Below are positions 1-12,435 of a stretch of DNA of 64,000 nucleotides, piece by piece. Location: contig CM048841.1 of assembly GCA_026545765.1 (NCBI GenBank), positions 69,996,217 to 70,060,216 of the forward strand, given 5' to 3'. This stretch comes from Plantago major (lineage: Eukaryota > Streptophyta > Magnoliopsida > Lamiales > Plantaginaceae). The notes beneath the pieces were generated by a model. The model was not told the DNA's origin. It saw only the letters and a program-made list of their open reading frames with translations, and searched no databases. The position numbers and the translations under genes were made by a program. Positions within the stretch are counted from its first letter, which is position 1. Each line of letters begins with the position of its first letter.

Positions 1-50
1 TTTTTCTGATGAAGCATATGGAGCTGTTCCAAGGAACTCCTTTTCCTTGA

Positions 51-149
51 TACAAGAGACCTTCTGCTGATGATGATTTTGAAGAGGGTGTATTAGATAA
101 TTTGAAGAAGAATGCTCTGAAGAAACTAAAGCAATCGAAGAAAAATTAG
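51..149 (+). pseudogene. Possible C-terminal end of an unidentified coding region
   Basis: A short open frame enters near the left edge and stops at TAG 147-149. Its predicted end is acidic then Lys-rich (SADDDFEEGVLDNLKKNALK followed by KLKQSKKN), which looks like a real protein tail rather than random sequence. A TGA lies in the same frame at 48-50, so this is either a last exon whose splice site I cannot fix or a decayed copy. No family is recognised. Confidence 0.25.
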
Positions 150-641
150 TGTTTTTGAACTGATAATGATATTGTCTAGTTTTGTAACTGAATTGTCTAG
201 TTTTGTAAATGAATTGTCTAGTTTTATTACTTATCAAGAAATTTACTCAGTGAAACATAATTGTCTATATTGTCTAGGTTTTTACACTATATTGTTAATT
301 TAGTTTATGAAATGAATTCTCTAGTTTTTACATGATATTACATTTACATTATATTGTCTAGTTTTTACATTATATTGTCTAGTTTATGAGAGAAATTCTC
401 TAGTTTTTACATTATATTGTCTAGGAATATGGTAACTTTCTTTATTTATACTTGACCCGTTTTTAATGAATTCGGGTCAAAAGATCCGCGAAAAACCATC
501 AGAAACCAAGTCGAGAAAAAATGTATACTTGTCTAGTTTTAACATTTGAAGGGGACTTTCGGGACTCTCCTATATATAGGGGAGGGTCTCTCGCAAGACG
601 GACTCTATAAAAGAATGACCATAACTAAATAATTAAGAAGG
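150..641. repeat. ATTGTCTAG word repeat and AT-rich spacer
   Basis: The words ATTGTCTAGTTTTGTAA and TCTAGTTTTTACATTATATT recur many times between about 170 and 540, first with a period of about 21 bp and then irregularly. There is no coding frame. Such loose word repeats are common near ends of plant DNA transposons, but no terminal inverted repeat was found here. The rest, to 641, shows nothing recognisable. Confidence 0.5.
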
Positions 642-1699
642 TTTTTTTTTTTCGGTAAACAATGACGATCAGTCCTTAGACATTATCAAACTCGAAAAAC
701 GGTACAACTTGGGGCGGAGGTATATCCCAATAAGTAACCTCGTCCAACTCAAAACAAGCTAATCTAGCTAAGTTATCAGCTACTAAATTGGTCTTTCTAT
801 TAGACCATGTAAGAGCAATCTCCCAAGGTAAGTGTAGAAACTTCTTACACTCCAAAATCAAAGCCAGTAGATCCGGTTCAGATGGCAAAGGCAGCTCACC
901 TAAAATCATTCTCACTGACTCCATAGAATCCATTTCCACTGCAATCTTCGGGTACCTTCTCTCCCACGCTTGCTGCAGGCCGAGCTGTAGAGCTCGCAAT
1001 TCGATCGATGTGGCTGAGGAAGCTAGAACGGGGGACGCAAATCCCCAGAGCCACTCGCCGCCGTTACCTCTCACGACACCACCAACACCGGCACGATTAG
1101 ACAAGGTATGTAAACTTCCATCTACATTAAGCTTCACCCATCCCAAGGCTGGCTTTTCCCATTTCTGTCTTGAAGGATAAGCTGAGTTACTGGGCATATA
1201 AGTATGGAGTTCAAACCCATTTGTTTGATTCGCAGGAGTTTGACACCCACCGAATCTTTCTTCTGACGAAAAACCCACAAGTTTCGCCCCTTCCAAATCT
1301 CCCAAATAGCAGCTGCAAAAATCCATTTCCAATCGATTATAGGGAGGTCAAAACTGGTAAAATTGAGGTGAAGAGCATTCTCCTCCAACCAGCAGTTATC
1401 TGGGATGCTCTTAGTTGCGCTTCCGCCGGTACTATACTAACATCCAGTCTCGTAGTGCACCACTACCTAGCCAGTTATCATGCCAGAAAGAAATGTTCAG
1501 CCCATTCCCTATCCTCCATCGTAGGAAAGGTTTAATGAGATCCACACAACGCAAAATCCCTTTCCAAGTCGAACTATCGCCAGCTTTAATTCCGCAATCC
1601 AGCAAACTATGGCCTCTTAAGTATTTTGCACGAATTAGAGGCTGCCACACAGTGTCCTCATTTCTCAGAATTTTCCACGCAATCTTCGCAAGTAATGCT
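642..1699 (-). mobile_element. LINE (L1-type) 3' part: zf-RVT and RNase H domains, poly(A) tail
   Basis: This is the 3' portion of a non-LTR retrotransposon on the minus strand. Reading leftwards it gives the block QALLAKIAWKILRNEDTVWQ, then a degraded zinc-binding region (frames 1432-1650 and 1134-1388, with NGLNISFWHDNWLG), then a C-terminal RNase H domain (676-1332, beginning WVKLNVDGSLHTLSNRAGVG) ending at a stop at 676. The T-run at about 642-652 is the poly(A) tail on the other strand. Several frameshifts make it non-functional. Its upstream half lies at 17742-18085, separated by the copia insertion: GLGIRTARESN there continues into QALLAKIAWK here. Confidence 0.85.
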
Positions 1700-3443
1700 T
1701 GTTGGTCCAGATAACGGCAAAGTAAAAGACTAGGGGGGGGGTGAATAGTCTTTTAAAACTTTTGTCGATAAAAACTATTTCTCAGATATCTGAATAGATA
1801 TCTGATACTTAGAATCAGAGCGCGGAAGACTTAATAAAGATAAGTGCAGAAACAGTTAAAGTGTGTGTGTGTGTGTTGCTGAAATGTAAATACAGAAAGG
1901 TAAATAACACAGCAAGTATAGTGGTATCTGGAGGTGGCGTAATCCTCCAACTAATCCACTTCGGTCTTCCAGAGACCTAGAATTCACTAGAATAGATAAT
2001 TGAGTTCTCCTTACAAAAATCCTATTCTAAGATTCCTTTAAACAAATGGTTCCCAACCAAATGTTCCCCCTGAGTTGTTCCCCGGCTTTCACAGCCAAGT
2101 ACTTCCTGTACTCAGAAACCTTTTTGAGTTATTCCCTAGCTTCCCAAGCTAAGTACTTCCTATACTCAATAACCTTGGAGTTATTCCTTAGTTTCCCAAA
2201 TCAAGTACTTCCTATACTCCGGTAACCTTGGAGTTATTCCCTGATTTTTCAAACTAAGTACTTCCTGTACTCCACGCCAGTTATGGTGTTGGTTTTGGTT
2301 TGAGTTGTCAGATGAGCTTCTTTAATAACTTATTCAGTTATTCAGATAGCTCTGTGAATCAAGTATACTTAATACACTTTTCAATGTATGGTATCTTGTT
2401 CTTTTTACTGACCCAAGTCTTAGATAAATGTTCAAGAGAATGAATCTCAGATACTTGATCTTTCGTTTCAACTCTTTCATAGATAGCTGTGCTTGTTTAG
2501 GATCAGGACACTTAGAACTTCAGTGTTACTCAAGATCAAAAGCTTTGGTCGCAGCAGAAAGCTTTGAGGATAAGTAAGTTGCTTTGAGAGAGTAAGGTGT
2601 TCAGCGTTTCGTTCAAGGTGTGTCTCTTTAAGCAGTCTAAGTGTTGATATTTATAGATGAATTTGAGTGCCGTTTGAATAGTATCCGTTAGGCTCAAATT
2701 CAAACTATTGATATCTGTGTATAATCTTATGTGAGTTTTGTCTTCTTCTTCGAAGCCGCTTTGCTTTTATTCAGACATCTCTGTCCGTGCATTAAATGCA
2801 TTGTACTATACTTTTTGTCCTGTAGTGCCAACGGAACTATGCTTTGTATCAGAGACTAGTGTTGTCTGATTCTTTGCACGTCCTTATCTTCAATCTTCAG
2901 ATACCACTTTTATTGAAACAACTTTGTTTGCAATATATATATTTCTTTTTCAAAAATGTGGTTAATCCTCAAGGTATCTGAGAATAGATATCTGTGGACA
3001 CTTTCCTTATTTTCAGATAGGTCTTTTATTTCTCAGATATCTCTTGTGACACAGTTTGTTTAAAACTATTCGTGTCTTCAAGATATCTGGCTAAGGTATC
3101 TGAAAAACAGTGTCAGTAATCTTGTGCAGTTTCTTCAAGTCTTCAATGTCGTTGAGCTTGTTCTGCTTGGATGTCTTCTTCTTGGTCTTCTCTTCATAAA
3201 ATAAAAATTACATTTTGAGACCTAACATCCTATACAAGATTAGCTAGACTATCATACTTAGTAAGTTTCCTCTTTTACAATGTTCAAGTGAACCAAGATT
3301 ACTAATCACCTTTCTGAGACTAAGATAAGTCATCATGTTGCTGATCAAAATCTAAACAGATATTTCTAACAAAATATCTAACAAATTTTCCAACAAATTT
3401 CCCAAGAAATTTCCCAACAAATTTTCCAACAAATTTCCGAACA
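1700..3443 (-). repeat. Copia 3' LTR (left copy)
   Basis: It begins TGTTGGTCCAGATAACGGCA at 1700 and ends CCGAACA at 3443, giving TG...CA ends in either orientation. It contains a run of tandem AACAAATTTCCC-like units at about 3370-3443 and repeated GATATCTGA words. Compared with the right LTR it carries more of the terminal 12-bp-like units. Differences between the two LTRs are concentrated between about 1800 and 2826. Confidence 0.9.
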
Positions 3444-3445
3444 AA

Positions 3446-3458
3446 TTTTTCCCTTTTT
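3446..3458 (-). other. Polypurine tract of the copia element
   Basis: On the minus strand this reads AAAAAGGGAAAAA, directly inside the 3' LTR boundary. That is the position and composition expected of the plus-strand primer of an LTR retrotransposon. Confidence 0.7.
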
Positions 3459-3814
3459 GATCAGTCAACGATGACTATCTTACCTATTACAAATCTGGAT
3501 GAGTGAACAATCCAACACTTAATCTTTTCTTAAGATCTTCAATTTATTTAATTAAGTGCAGAAAGTAAACATCAACCAAATCACAAGGTGTGATCTTTGC
3601 TGACAAGTTATCTTTTATAGAATACTATCTGAGAGTAAGTTCTTCAGATAAGTTATAAAGAGAGATTACAGATAACTTCAATACATAGAACAAGTTTGGC
3701 TTAGTCAGCAAAAATACAAAAACTACATAGTAAATTAGGACAACAGGAGTAACCAAGCTCCAAGTAGACATCCTAATAAACTAGTCTTCAAGTCTTCAAC
3801 AGTATTTCTGTGGA

Positions 3815-6800
3815 TCAGTCTGCAAATTTCCTATCTCCAAACCTTTTGATGTCATCAGAATAATCATAGAGAAGTGTTCTGACGAGCATCTCAGTGTCTC
3901 TGGCAAATCCACAGACTTCTTTATAGGTTTTGGTAGGATTTTTCTTGACAAAATGTTTGACCCACAGATACTTTCCCCACTTCGGGCATGCTCTATTACG
4001 ATATCGAAGCTTGAAGTATTCGTAGATAATCCTCAGATATCTGATGTCACCCTTGTACTGATCTTCAGTTAGATAGAACGATTCATAGGGTTCTACAGCG
4101 AGTCTTGCTCTTGTGCCTGTTCCTGTGATATTCAGAATTTTGTGCGCATCATCTGGCTTTCCATATGGACATTCATCAGAGAGGTCCTTTCTCATGGCTT
4201 CAGTTCTCTTGACAACTTCAAAATCCAACCAGGCTTTAATGTGATTGGTGTTGATCAAGGTTGGCTTCTCTTTTCTCCATGCCATAAGTTGTTTATGGAT
4301 TGGTTCTGGAAATTTTGAATTTACCAATAGATGCTTAAGTTCCAGAACCAATAGCCATTTTTCTGATTGATGCACCAGAGATGAGGAATCATTGTCATAC
4401 TTCACATACTCTATTTTGCTTCTTCCGCCCGAGTGGAAGTTGACTTTGTCTTTGCTCTTTCGATCTGTTCCTTCTCTGTCTTGAATTCTCTTTGGGTTGT
4501 TGCTTGAAGAACAACCACGGATAGACTTGGTATTTCCAGAGGGTGTTTTAGGCGCTAGGGGCTTTGCGGCTATGGGCTCGATTAGGCTTTCAATTTTCCT
4601 TTTCTTGTGAAGAGGAGCTTCATCTTCATCGCTTCTCATCATCATCATCAAGATTAAATCTTGTGTGAGTTTCTGACCTTCTTCATTGCCCGGGGACTTG
4701 ATTTGACCTTCTTCTTCTTCTTGGAAGATTCATCAATCACTTTAACTTGTCTTCTCCTTGGAGCCTTGGTACTCCTTGGAGGTTTCTGTGCCATGGCCCT
4801 TGTTATCATTTTAGTTCCTTCAGTAGGTTTCTGGGTTGCAGCTACTATTTGCAAAGCAGCTTGGCTTGAGGAGGGTTCATTGATTCTGAGTGGTGGCTGG
4901 GAAGTTTTCATGTTTCTTCTTCCTTTCTGAGCCGCACTGACTCAGATTTCTTCTTGTTTTCTTCTCCTTCTTCCCATTCCCCGACTTTGAGGTCCAGATT
5001 TGTACACTCTTTCCCTTAGTCATTGTCTGACTCGGTCTCATAAAGGAATCTGAGAGAGAGTTAAAGTGCCCTTGTAAATAATTATAGGCAGTGACCAACT
5101 TCTGAAGTTCGGCTTTGAGCTCCTCATTTTGCTTGATAAGTCCATTGTCCTTATCAGTGAGCTCTGCCAATGGGCCTAGGATGGCATCTGCTTTTCCAGA
5201 AGTGTAACTTGCCTCTTGGAAAGCTTTTTCAGCTAAAGACGCATCATCGTCCCTTAGCATTCCCAGATCTTTCTGAGCAATGACTATGCTAGTTGTTCTC
5301 TGAGTGATGAGCTCGATGAACTTTTTTCATTCGAGGGGACGGAGGCAATTACTTCCTTGTTCGTGAAGACATCTCCTTGTTCGGATAAGCGATTACTTGG
5401 TACTGTTCATGTATTCATTGGAGTGGACATTTGCGTTCTTTGAATATTGTAGGAGCAATCAGCTTCCTTTTCAAGTGAGAAACCGCTAAATGTTCATGGC
5501 GGTGCTCTGCCAAAGTCTTGTCTTCTTCATCATCTGAGTAATCAGCCCAGTGATCTTCATCCTCTTGGACATTTTCATCGATTGTATCGAGTCCAGCAAC
5601 CATCTCAGAGATTGGTTTCTTCCCTTTCTGGGAGGAGGAAGGTAATTCTTTTGAAGATTATGAAGCCTTATCATAATGCTTGACTTGAATACTTCTTGAT
5701 GATCGAGTTCTTTGGTGATATCATGCACAGCATCCCGTAGCTCTTTAACCTCAGAGTAAGCAATCATTTCTTGTAAGTATTGATCTTGTAGTTGATCAAG
5801 CTTGTCTCTGGATTTAGCTATTTGATCTTCCAGTTGAAGATGGAGCTGTTGTTCTTCTTCCAACAGTTGTCTGAGTTGAGCAGATCTGGTTTGAGTGTTT
5901 AATATTTTCTGATTGGTTTCTTCAGAAAGCTCAACTACTTGTTCAGTAGTAACTGGGTGTTGGTTAGAAGATGGATGAGTAGATTTCTGAGGAGATGGAG
6001 ACGGAGATTTCTGTGAAGTCTTCTCAGTGTGCTTTTCAGCAGCTGAGGCATCATTTCTTAGCGAAATTCCTCCGGTCCCTGGTGCAGGGGCATCATCATC
6101 ATCCTTTTTGTCTGTGTCATCCTTTTGGTGATGGTCAGTGGGAGGTTCATCGAAGTCATTTTCGTTTATCTCTTCCTCCTCATCATCTTCAGATACAAGA
6201 TTGATCACTTCAGGAATAGTGATCTTCTGCCCATTAACCTCTTCTTGTTCAGAAGGTATAAATTGCAGAGTTTGGGGCAGGACTGGCTTAAATGCCATTT
6301 TAATCTTGTCTGACCATCTGCCTGTTCAAAGGCTTGTATCAAGCGTATCGCCACTTCTCCGAGAAAATCCTTATGCAATAGAGTCGCAATCGTAATCGCT
6401 CGTAGGGAACATTGCATGGATGTATGTCTCCAAGTCAAGAGCTCGTGCTCGTCTGTTTGGTTGATCTGTGATTCTCAATATTTCAGAGAGATCAGAGCAC
6501 CTTAACCTTTGCCATTTCTTGAAGCATTTAATGTGCTTTGGCAGGGTGTGAGCTTTGAAGAAGGGAAGTAGGTCCCTTGTTTCAACATTGGGAGCCTGCT
6601 CGGCACTTGTTTGAGCCTGAAAGAAAGAGTTTTGAGTGAGCTTCAAAACTTTTATAGATATCTGAGTAGAAGTGTAGTTTAGTTTCTGAGTTACCTGATT
6701 AAGTACTTCAGGCTCAGAGACTTGTTCTACTGAGACAATTGGTGTCTCAGATATCTTGTTGTGAGGCGGAGACTTGAAAGTCTGGTCCTCATCAACCTTT

Positions 6801-9357
6801 CTTTCTTGAACCTGAGAATTAACATTATCACAATACTTAGGAAATTTTATCAAGAAAACTTTAAGTGACAAGTCAGATATCTGAGTGGTCAATTACCTCC
6901 ATGGGAGGCTCAGATACTTGTCTCTCAGAGACTTGCGATCTGGAATCTTTTCTTGTGATGAAGGCCTTGATGCCTCATCAATTTCCATAGGTGCAGGGGA
7001 TGTCGCAACTCTGTCCCCTTGCACTTCTACTTCTGAGTGAGCCTGTGAGTAGAAAGCATTGAATAATTTAGAGAAGACTTTAGTTAACCCAAGGCGAAGA
7101 ATATTTATCATTGATTTTCATATACCTTCATACTGGAAGGCTCAATCATCTGTTCTTCAGAAACCTTGTCGGTTTCTGGGTTTTCTTCTGGCATTTCTGC
7201 CTTATCTTCCTCTTTCTCAGTTGGAGCATGTTAGAAATATTTATTTCAATGATTAAGCACATAAACTTATAACTGAAGAAGTGTTATCTTAAGAATCAAT
7301 TATTACCTGTGGTACAGGCTCAGATATCTTAAGAGGCGAGGTTGAGGGAACCTCCTTCTCAGTTTCTGAGGTAAGCTTTTCAGCTTCCTCTTGTTTTTGT
7401 GTTTCTAACTCAGCCTGTAACAAAGAATTTTTATAAATAACAAGATGTACAAGCATAAAATTTGCACAAGATAAGAGTTAAACCGGTCAGCTACCTGAGT
7501 AGTTTCAGGCTGATTGGTCTCTGAAACTTGTGACCTTTCTATACATTGGTCTTCTTGTTCCAGTATTTCTTCTTTGTTGGAAGTTTCAGGTACTTCACAC
7601 CTTTCCTGAGTATGCAACTCAGTTGCCTCCCCTGGTTGATCATTCTGAGTAGATTTTCTTCAGCATACAGCATTGCTGGTAATTCGAAATGGAGTTCATT
7701 TACCATTGCATCAACCACTTGTGGCTGTTGTGGTTGTTGTGTTTGTGGTTGTTGTGGTTGTCTGGAAGCAGAGGATTGGTCAGTAGAATGTTCTTCCAGA
7801 TTTTTAGATGTGGCATTTTCATCAGCATCTGCCAGCACTAAATTACCACTCATCAGGGCTTCTTGAAGTTGTGCATAAGAAACGTTCCCTGATGAAGTGT
7901 TTGTACCAACAACCTTTGCTATAGGTGCTTGTTCAAAGAACTTTGTGGTGTAGGTTCTTTTGATACCTTTTCACGGATTACTATTTCAAAGAACCTTAGC
8001 CCTTTTTGTTCTTTCTAGGACTTGAGAGATGACTAGCTTCTCATCTTCATCGTCGAGCTCTCACCAAAGATTAGAACTGATTGGTCCATTACTCCTGCGG
8101 TTTCTGCAGATAGGGCTTGGTGTTTTTCACCACTTTTGGCAGCATTTATGAGTTCATCAGCAAGGCATTCTGCATTAGTCGCAACATTTATGAACGCACT
8201 TTCTCTTGCTGAGTCTACTTGTTCAGTAGTTGATGACTCTTTTGCAGCATTGATGAGTTGATCTGCCTTTATCAGTTCATCGGCAAGGCCTGTAGATATC
8301 TGAGAATCGACAACCTCTTTGGGTGTGTCTTCTGATTTGCCAGCAGACTTCTTTCTTGAAGTTCTGGGCTTCTTGGTCGCAACCTTTTCTTCAAATACCT
8401 TTTCAGACTTTCACTTCTTAGAAACTTTCTGAGACCCAGTAACCTTTTTCATCAAGTTTGTATACTCATATTTGTAGAGTAGGTAAATGTTGGCTATTTC
8501 AGCCGTCTCTCTGAGCTTGATGCCAAGCTTCTCCAGCAAGTAGCATATCTTCAGACCATAGCCTACTGTGGCCTTTGGCTCAGCTAGTCCTTTGGCAATC
8601 TTAGGCTCGAAGCCTTGAATCTTCTTCACAAACTTCATGAAGGCGTACTTTCCCGATTAAAGGGTTTTCCGGCCTTTTGTCTTGTTGATTCAAAAGAACA
8701 TCATGATCCATCGTTCTTGGCTTATCCGGTCAAGACCTCCTTGTAGACCATCAAAGCATCTGTGAAGAATGCAAGCGGTACATCCCGGTGAACCATCGGA
8801 TGTCGGTTCGGATGTCGACAAGCTTGAACTCGATGGGTGTATCGATTTTCAAGATCACACACGCCATCTGATTCTTTAACACCTTCAAGGAGTTCATCAT
8901 CCTTGGTGTTTATTTCAAAATCCTTTCCAAGATTTTGAAACTCAAACAACTTACAGAAAGTTGTTAAGTCCAGAAGGATTTCCTTTCCTTGGACTGAGGT
9001 TTTGACAGACACAATTTCAGTGCCTTCAGAAACACAGGAAATAATCCTGGAGTTGTTGTAGAATTCCAACACATCGAGTGATGAAATTACACTAGGGCGA
9101 GCAGATAGAAAGCCCTTGATTTGTGCCTTTTCAAGCATGTCAAGAATTAGCTTTCTGTCGGCTTGGTTCTCTATTCCAGCCGTGAGGTATTCCTCAACCA
9201 TGGCACCACCCCAAATCATTCTGTGATTTGAAGTCCAATGGTCAGGATTAAAATTTCCTACCAGTCGGTTGTTCACAATAACCAACTCTGGTGCTTGCTT
9301 TTCAGCAGTACTAGTGGAGGATTGAGATTTCAGTGTGGTTGAACTTTTAGAGGCCAT
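3815..9357 (-). pseudogene. Extra 3' coding region of the copia element (env-like position), broken
   Basis: This is the coding region downstream of RNase H, read leftwards. 8722-9357 gives a 211-aa frame starting MASKSSTTLKSQSSTSTAEK, with a block resembling the plant-transposon-protein family found beside retroelement genes. 8411-8638 is a basic segment. 7405-7853 is Gln/Pro- and Glu-rich. 6371-7414 is a set of Glu-rich blocks ending in SEP motifs and separated by intron-like gaps. 5486-6298 has an acidic N-terminus and a coiled coil (SAQLRQLLEEEQQLHLQLED onward). 4654-5260 and 3815-4651 follow, the latter a well-kept 278-aa domain ending DDIKRFGDRKFAD. Sireviruses often carry an ORF here called env-like. 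I see no clear signal peptide or fusion-type membrane segment, so the name describes position only. Frame changes near 8640-8830, 7630 and 5260-5480 break it. Confidence 0.6.
6617..7494 (-). other. Cluster of five intron-like gaps of 78-85 nt in the copia 3' ORF
   Basis: On the coding strand, phase-0 coding blocks alternate with AT-rich gaps that start GT and end in T-rich ...AG. Introns: 7415-7494 (80 nt, GTAGCT...GTTACAG), 7228-7306 (79, GTAATA...; acceptor reads CAT instead of CAG), 7043-7125 (83, ends CTCACAG), 6812-6896 (85, ends TTCTCAG), 6617-6694 (78, ends CTTTCAG). Blocks between them: 7307-7414 (36 codons), 7126-7227 (34 codons), 6897-7042 (frameshifted), 6695-6811 (39 codons). The blocks are Glu-rich and most end in an SEP-type motif. 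Splicing is inferred from sequence only. Confidence 0.55.
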
Positions 9358-10030
9358 CTCTTTATATAGTGTAGGGATTTGAAATTGGTGTTTGAAAGAG
9401 ATTTGATTCAGTAATTCTTTGCAGAAAAACTTAATCTTGATTTGCAGAGATTGTAGAAGTTTTGCAGAGAATCAAGAGAAGGATTTGCTATTTTTGTGCA
9501 AGATGAGTTTGGATTAGGCAAAGTGATTTCCTATGCCAAAATCCTATATATATAGCATTGAATCTCAGCAGACAAATACATACAAATTGATTTTGTGTAT
9601 GCGTATCATGATTTGCAAAGCGTGAGCAAAAGCTAGTTCGGCATTAAATGCTTAGTGGGCCATGTCGAATTTCAACGATCCACTATTTATCGTGAATTAA
9701 TTTTCACCGTGATCAATCAATCGCTTAATTTCATCAAGGGTCACCATTGCTTCTTGAAATGATCACAATCAACAAGTGTAATTGTGCCCATTTAATGAAT
9801 TTTGGCTCACTTTCGAATCACATTTTGTATGACCAAGAACACTTTGCATCTGAATCATCTTATACTTAGGATTTTCCAAGTTTTCATCAAGATAGAAATA
9901 ATGCGAGTTTCAAGAGAGTAGTTATTGTAGATAGTTATACTATTCTCTTTGTGTTCCGTTTATAGAGTGATTCGGATATCCGAGTTCCGTCTCGAGATCT
10001 TAAGCTATCTTTTGCTCTTTAGCTTTTGAC
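9358..10030. other. Spacer between copia RNase H and the 3' coding region
   Basis: This AT-rich non-coding segment lies inside the copia element, between the stop of RT-RNase H (10031) and the ATG at 9357. It could hold a promoter or splice acceptor for the 3' region, but nothing specific can be named. Confidence 0.4.
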
Positions 10031-11515
10031 TTACGGATACCGTTCAGATTTCTCTTTTCTTCTCTGGATGCCGTTCAGTTCACGAACTCTTCGGTTCATT
10101 GGTAGTTCCATTAGTCCAAGACTATGTCTTAAGGCTAAGAATCTACTTTCTTGTAGTGGCTTAGTGAAGATATCTGCAAGTTGGTCTTCAGTGCCAATCT
10201 TGAGTATCTCTATATTGCCTTTTTCAACATGGTCTCTGATGAAGTGATGTCTAACATCAATGTGCTTTGTTATGGCATGAAATTTAGGATTCTGTGTAAT
10301 CGCAATAGCACTTGTGTTGTCACAGAAAATGGGAGTTTTCTTCTCATCGAGTCCATAGTCTTTAAGTTGTTGTTGTATCCACAGAATTTGTGTTGCACAA
10401 CAACCAGCAGCAATATATTCAGCCTCTGTGGTAGAAGTTGCAATTGAGTTTTGCTTCTTGCTAAACCATGAGATAAGTCTACTATCTAGAAACTGACAAG
10501 TTCCTGAGGTGCTTTTCCTATCAAGCAGTGATCCAGCATAATCAGCGTCTGAGTACCCAGCTAAACTCAATCCGCTTTCTTTAGGATACCACAATCCTAC
10601 ATCTACTGTACCCTTTACATACCTTAATATTTTCATAGCAATGTTGTAGTGTGTTTGCATTGGATTTGTCTGAAATCTAGCACATACTCCAACGGCGTAT
10701 TGAATATCAGGTCTACTTGCAGTGAGGTAAAGTAGTGAACCTATCAATTTCCTATACTTATGTTCTTCAACACTCTTATCTAATTCAGTATAGGTCAGTT
10801 TGGTTCCAATGCTCATAGGTATCTTAGCATTCTTTTCAGAAGGCTTAAGATTGAATTTTGTGAGCATATCTTTTGCATACTTTGTTTGACTAATGAATAT
10901 TCCATCATTGAGTTGCTTGACTTGCAATCCTAGAAAATAATTCATTTCTCCCATCATGCTCATCTCAAACTTGCTTTTCATGAGATTTGCAAAGTCATTA
11001 CAAAGTTGCTTGTCCTTAGATCCAAATATGATGTCATCAACATATACTTGAACTAAGAGTAGTTTTCCGTCATGATTTAAGGTAAATAAAGTTTTATCAA
11101 CTTCACCTTTCTTGAAACCACTTTCCAGAAGGTACTTGGCCAAAGTGTCATACCATGCTCTTGGAGCCTGTTTCAGTCCATACAGAGCTTTCTGTAGTTT
11201 ATAGACCATTCTACTTTCTGAGGAAACTTCAAAGCCTGGTGGTTGCTCAACATAAACTTCTTCTGCAAGTTCACCGTTTAAGAATGCACTCTTGACATCC
11301 ATCTGATAAACTTTGAAATCTTTATGAGCTGCAAAGGCTAGAAAGAGTCTTATTGCATCCAATCTGGCAACTGGTGCATATGACTCGTCAAAATCTAAGC
11401 CTTCAGTCTGGGTAAATCCCTTGGCAACCAATCTTGCTTTGTTTCTGGTTATTTCACTAGATTCATTCATCTTGTTTCTGAAAACCCATTTAGTACCAAC
11501 TCTATATTCATTCAT
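10031..11515 (-). CDS. pol: Copia reverse transcriptase and RNase H
   Basis: An open frame of 494 aa covers the copia RT. It starts at the conserved W-V-F / K-A-R-L-V-A-K-G block (residues about 8-33), has [10 protein letters not shown] and [14 protein letters not shown], and the polymerase motif YVDD at about residue 160. The RNase H follows, with [28 protein letters not shown] and a histidine-rich DVRHHFIRD near the end. These are the diagnostic copia motifs and the catalytic aspartates are present. It is the best preserved part of the element, but its start is a frame break: the upstream integrase/linker frame (11512-12435) overlaps it by 4 nt, so it is not an independent gene. The RNA-to-cDNA role is known for the family. 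Confidence 0.92.
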   Translation of the reverse strand: MNEYRVGTKWVFRNKMNESSEITRNKARLVAKGFTQTEGLDFDESYAPVARLDAIRLFLAFAAHKDFKVYQMDVKSAFLNGELAEEVYVEQPPGFEVSSESRMVYKLQKALYGLKQAPRAWYDTLAKYLLESGFKKGEVDKTLFTLNHDGKLLLVQVYVDDIIFGSKDKQLCNDFANLMKSKFEMSMMGEMNYFLGLQVKQLNDGIFISQTKYAKDMLTKFNLKPSEKNAKIPMSIGTKLTYTELDKSVEEHKYRKLIGSLLYLTASRPDIQYAVGVCARFQTNPMQTHYNIAMKILRYVKGTVDVGLWYPKESGLSLAGYSDADYAGSLLDRKSTSGTCQFLDSRLISWFSKKQNSIATSTTEAEYIAAGCCATQILWIQQQLKDYGLDEKKTPIFCDNTSAIAITQNPKFHAITKHIDVRHHFIRDHVEKGNIEILKIGTEDQLADIFTKPLQESRFLALRHSLGLMELPMNRRVRELNGIQRRKEKSERYP

Positions 11516-12435
11516 CTTGGTAAGCCTTCTATAAATGGAACTAGTTTCCAGACTTTGTTTCTCTCAAATTGATCCAACTCTTCTTGCATTGCAGAGATCC
11601 AGTCTTGGTCTCCTAATGCTTCTTCTATATTTTTAGGTTCAATATTCGAGATGAAACATCCAAAGAGAGAATTAGCATTTTCAGCTATTGCTCTCCTAGT
11701 CCTAACACCTTGATTAATTGGTCCAATTACATCCTTTGCAGGATGATCTTTGATCCATCTCATCATAGGTTTAGTGCTAGTAGGATCAATATCCAAGTGA
11801 TTTGAATGTGAATCACTAAGATTATGATTTGATACTTTTTCAGTATCTGAGATATCTGACATATGGGAAATGTCATGGATATCTGACACTTTTTCAGTGT
11901 TAGAGATATCTGGAACTTGTATTTCAGCAGTCTCATTTTCAGATATCTCTTCATGATGAAGGTTCTCAGTAACCTGTTCCATTTCTGGAAAACTCATAGG
12001 AAATTCCTCATCATGTCTGTGAGTCATCTTGTTGTTACTAGGCATTTCAAGCTTTTCTACGTCAGAGTCATCCTCACTTTCCATAATGATGTTTCTCCTT
12101 TCTGAGGATTCTTCTTTAGAATCCCTCAGTAATAGTTCTTTGAACCTTTCTGAGAGTTCATCATTAGGAGGTGTTTTCTTATTTCCTTCATAGAATACAA
12201 CATGAATTGATTTTTCAATTTTCTTTGTTCTTTTGTTGTAAACTCTGTAGGCTTTGCTATTTGTGGAATAACCAAGAAATACACCTTCATCTGCCTTTGG
12301 TTGAAATGTTCTCGGATAATCTTTCCCATTGTTTAGAACAAAACATTTACAACCAAATACTCTCAGATGTTTGATATTAGGGGGTCTACCAACCAAGATT
12401 TCATAGGGGGTCTTGTCATGGTGTTTGTTTATCAA
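11512..12435 (-). pseudogene. pol: Copia integrase C-terminal region and linker to RT
   Basis: This 307-aa frame begins in the integrase C-terminal domain: KTPYEILVGRPPNIKHLRVF is the copia-type block after the catalytic core, and GVFLGYSTNSKAYRVYNKRT is the GKGY-like region. An acidic linker follows with many short SDI/HDI repeats, then the start of RT (EEALGDQDWISAMQEELDQF). It runs into a stop at 11512 where the RT frame continues, indicating a single frameshift. The upstream catalytic core lies in the broken segment 12436-13440. Confidence 0.85.

Noticed and set aside
788..1180. Plus-strand open frame overlapping the LINE RNase H region
   Set aside because: It is the antisense shadow of the RNase H frame; the minus-strand frame has the family motifs.
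4661..4930. Hydrophobic plus-strand frame resembling a small membrane protein
   Set aside because: Antisense to the Lys/Ser-rich segment of the copia 3' region; hydrophobicity comes from the complement of Lys codons.
3815..9357. A true envelope gene in the copia element
   Set aside because: The position matches env-like ORFs of Sireviruses, but no convincing signal peptide, fusion peptide or membrane anchor is visible. Acidic, coiled-coil and Glu-rich blocks dominate.
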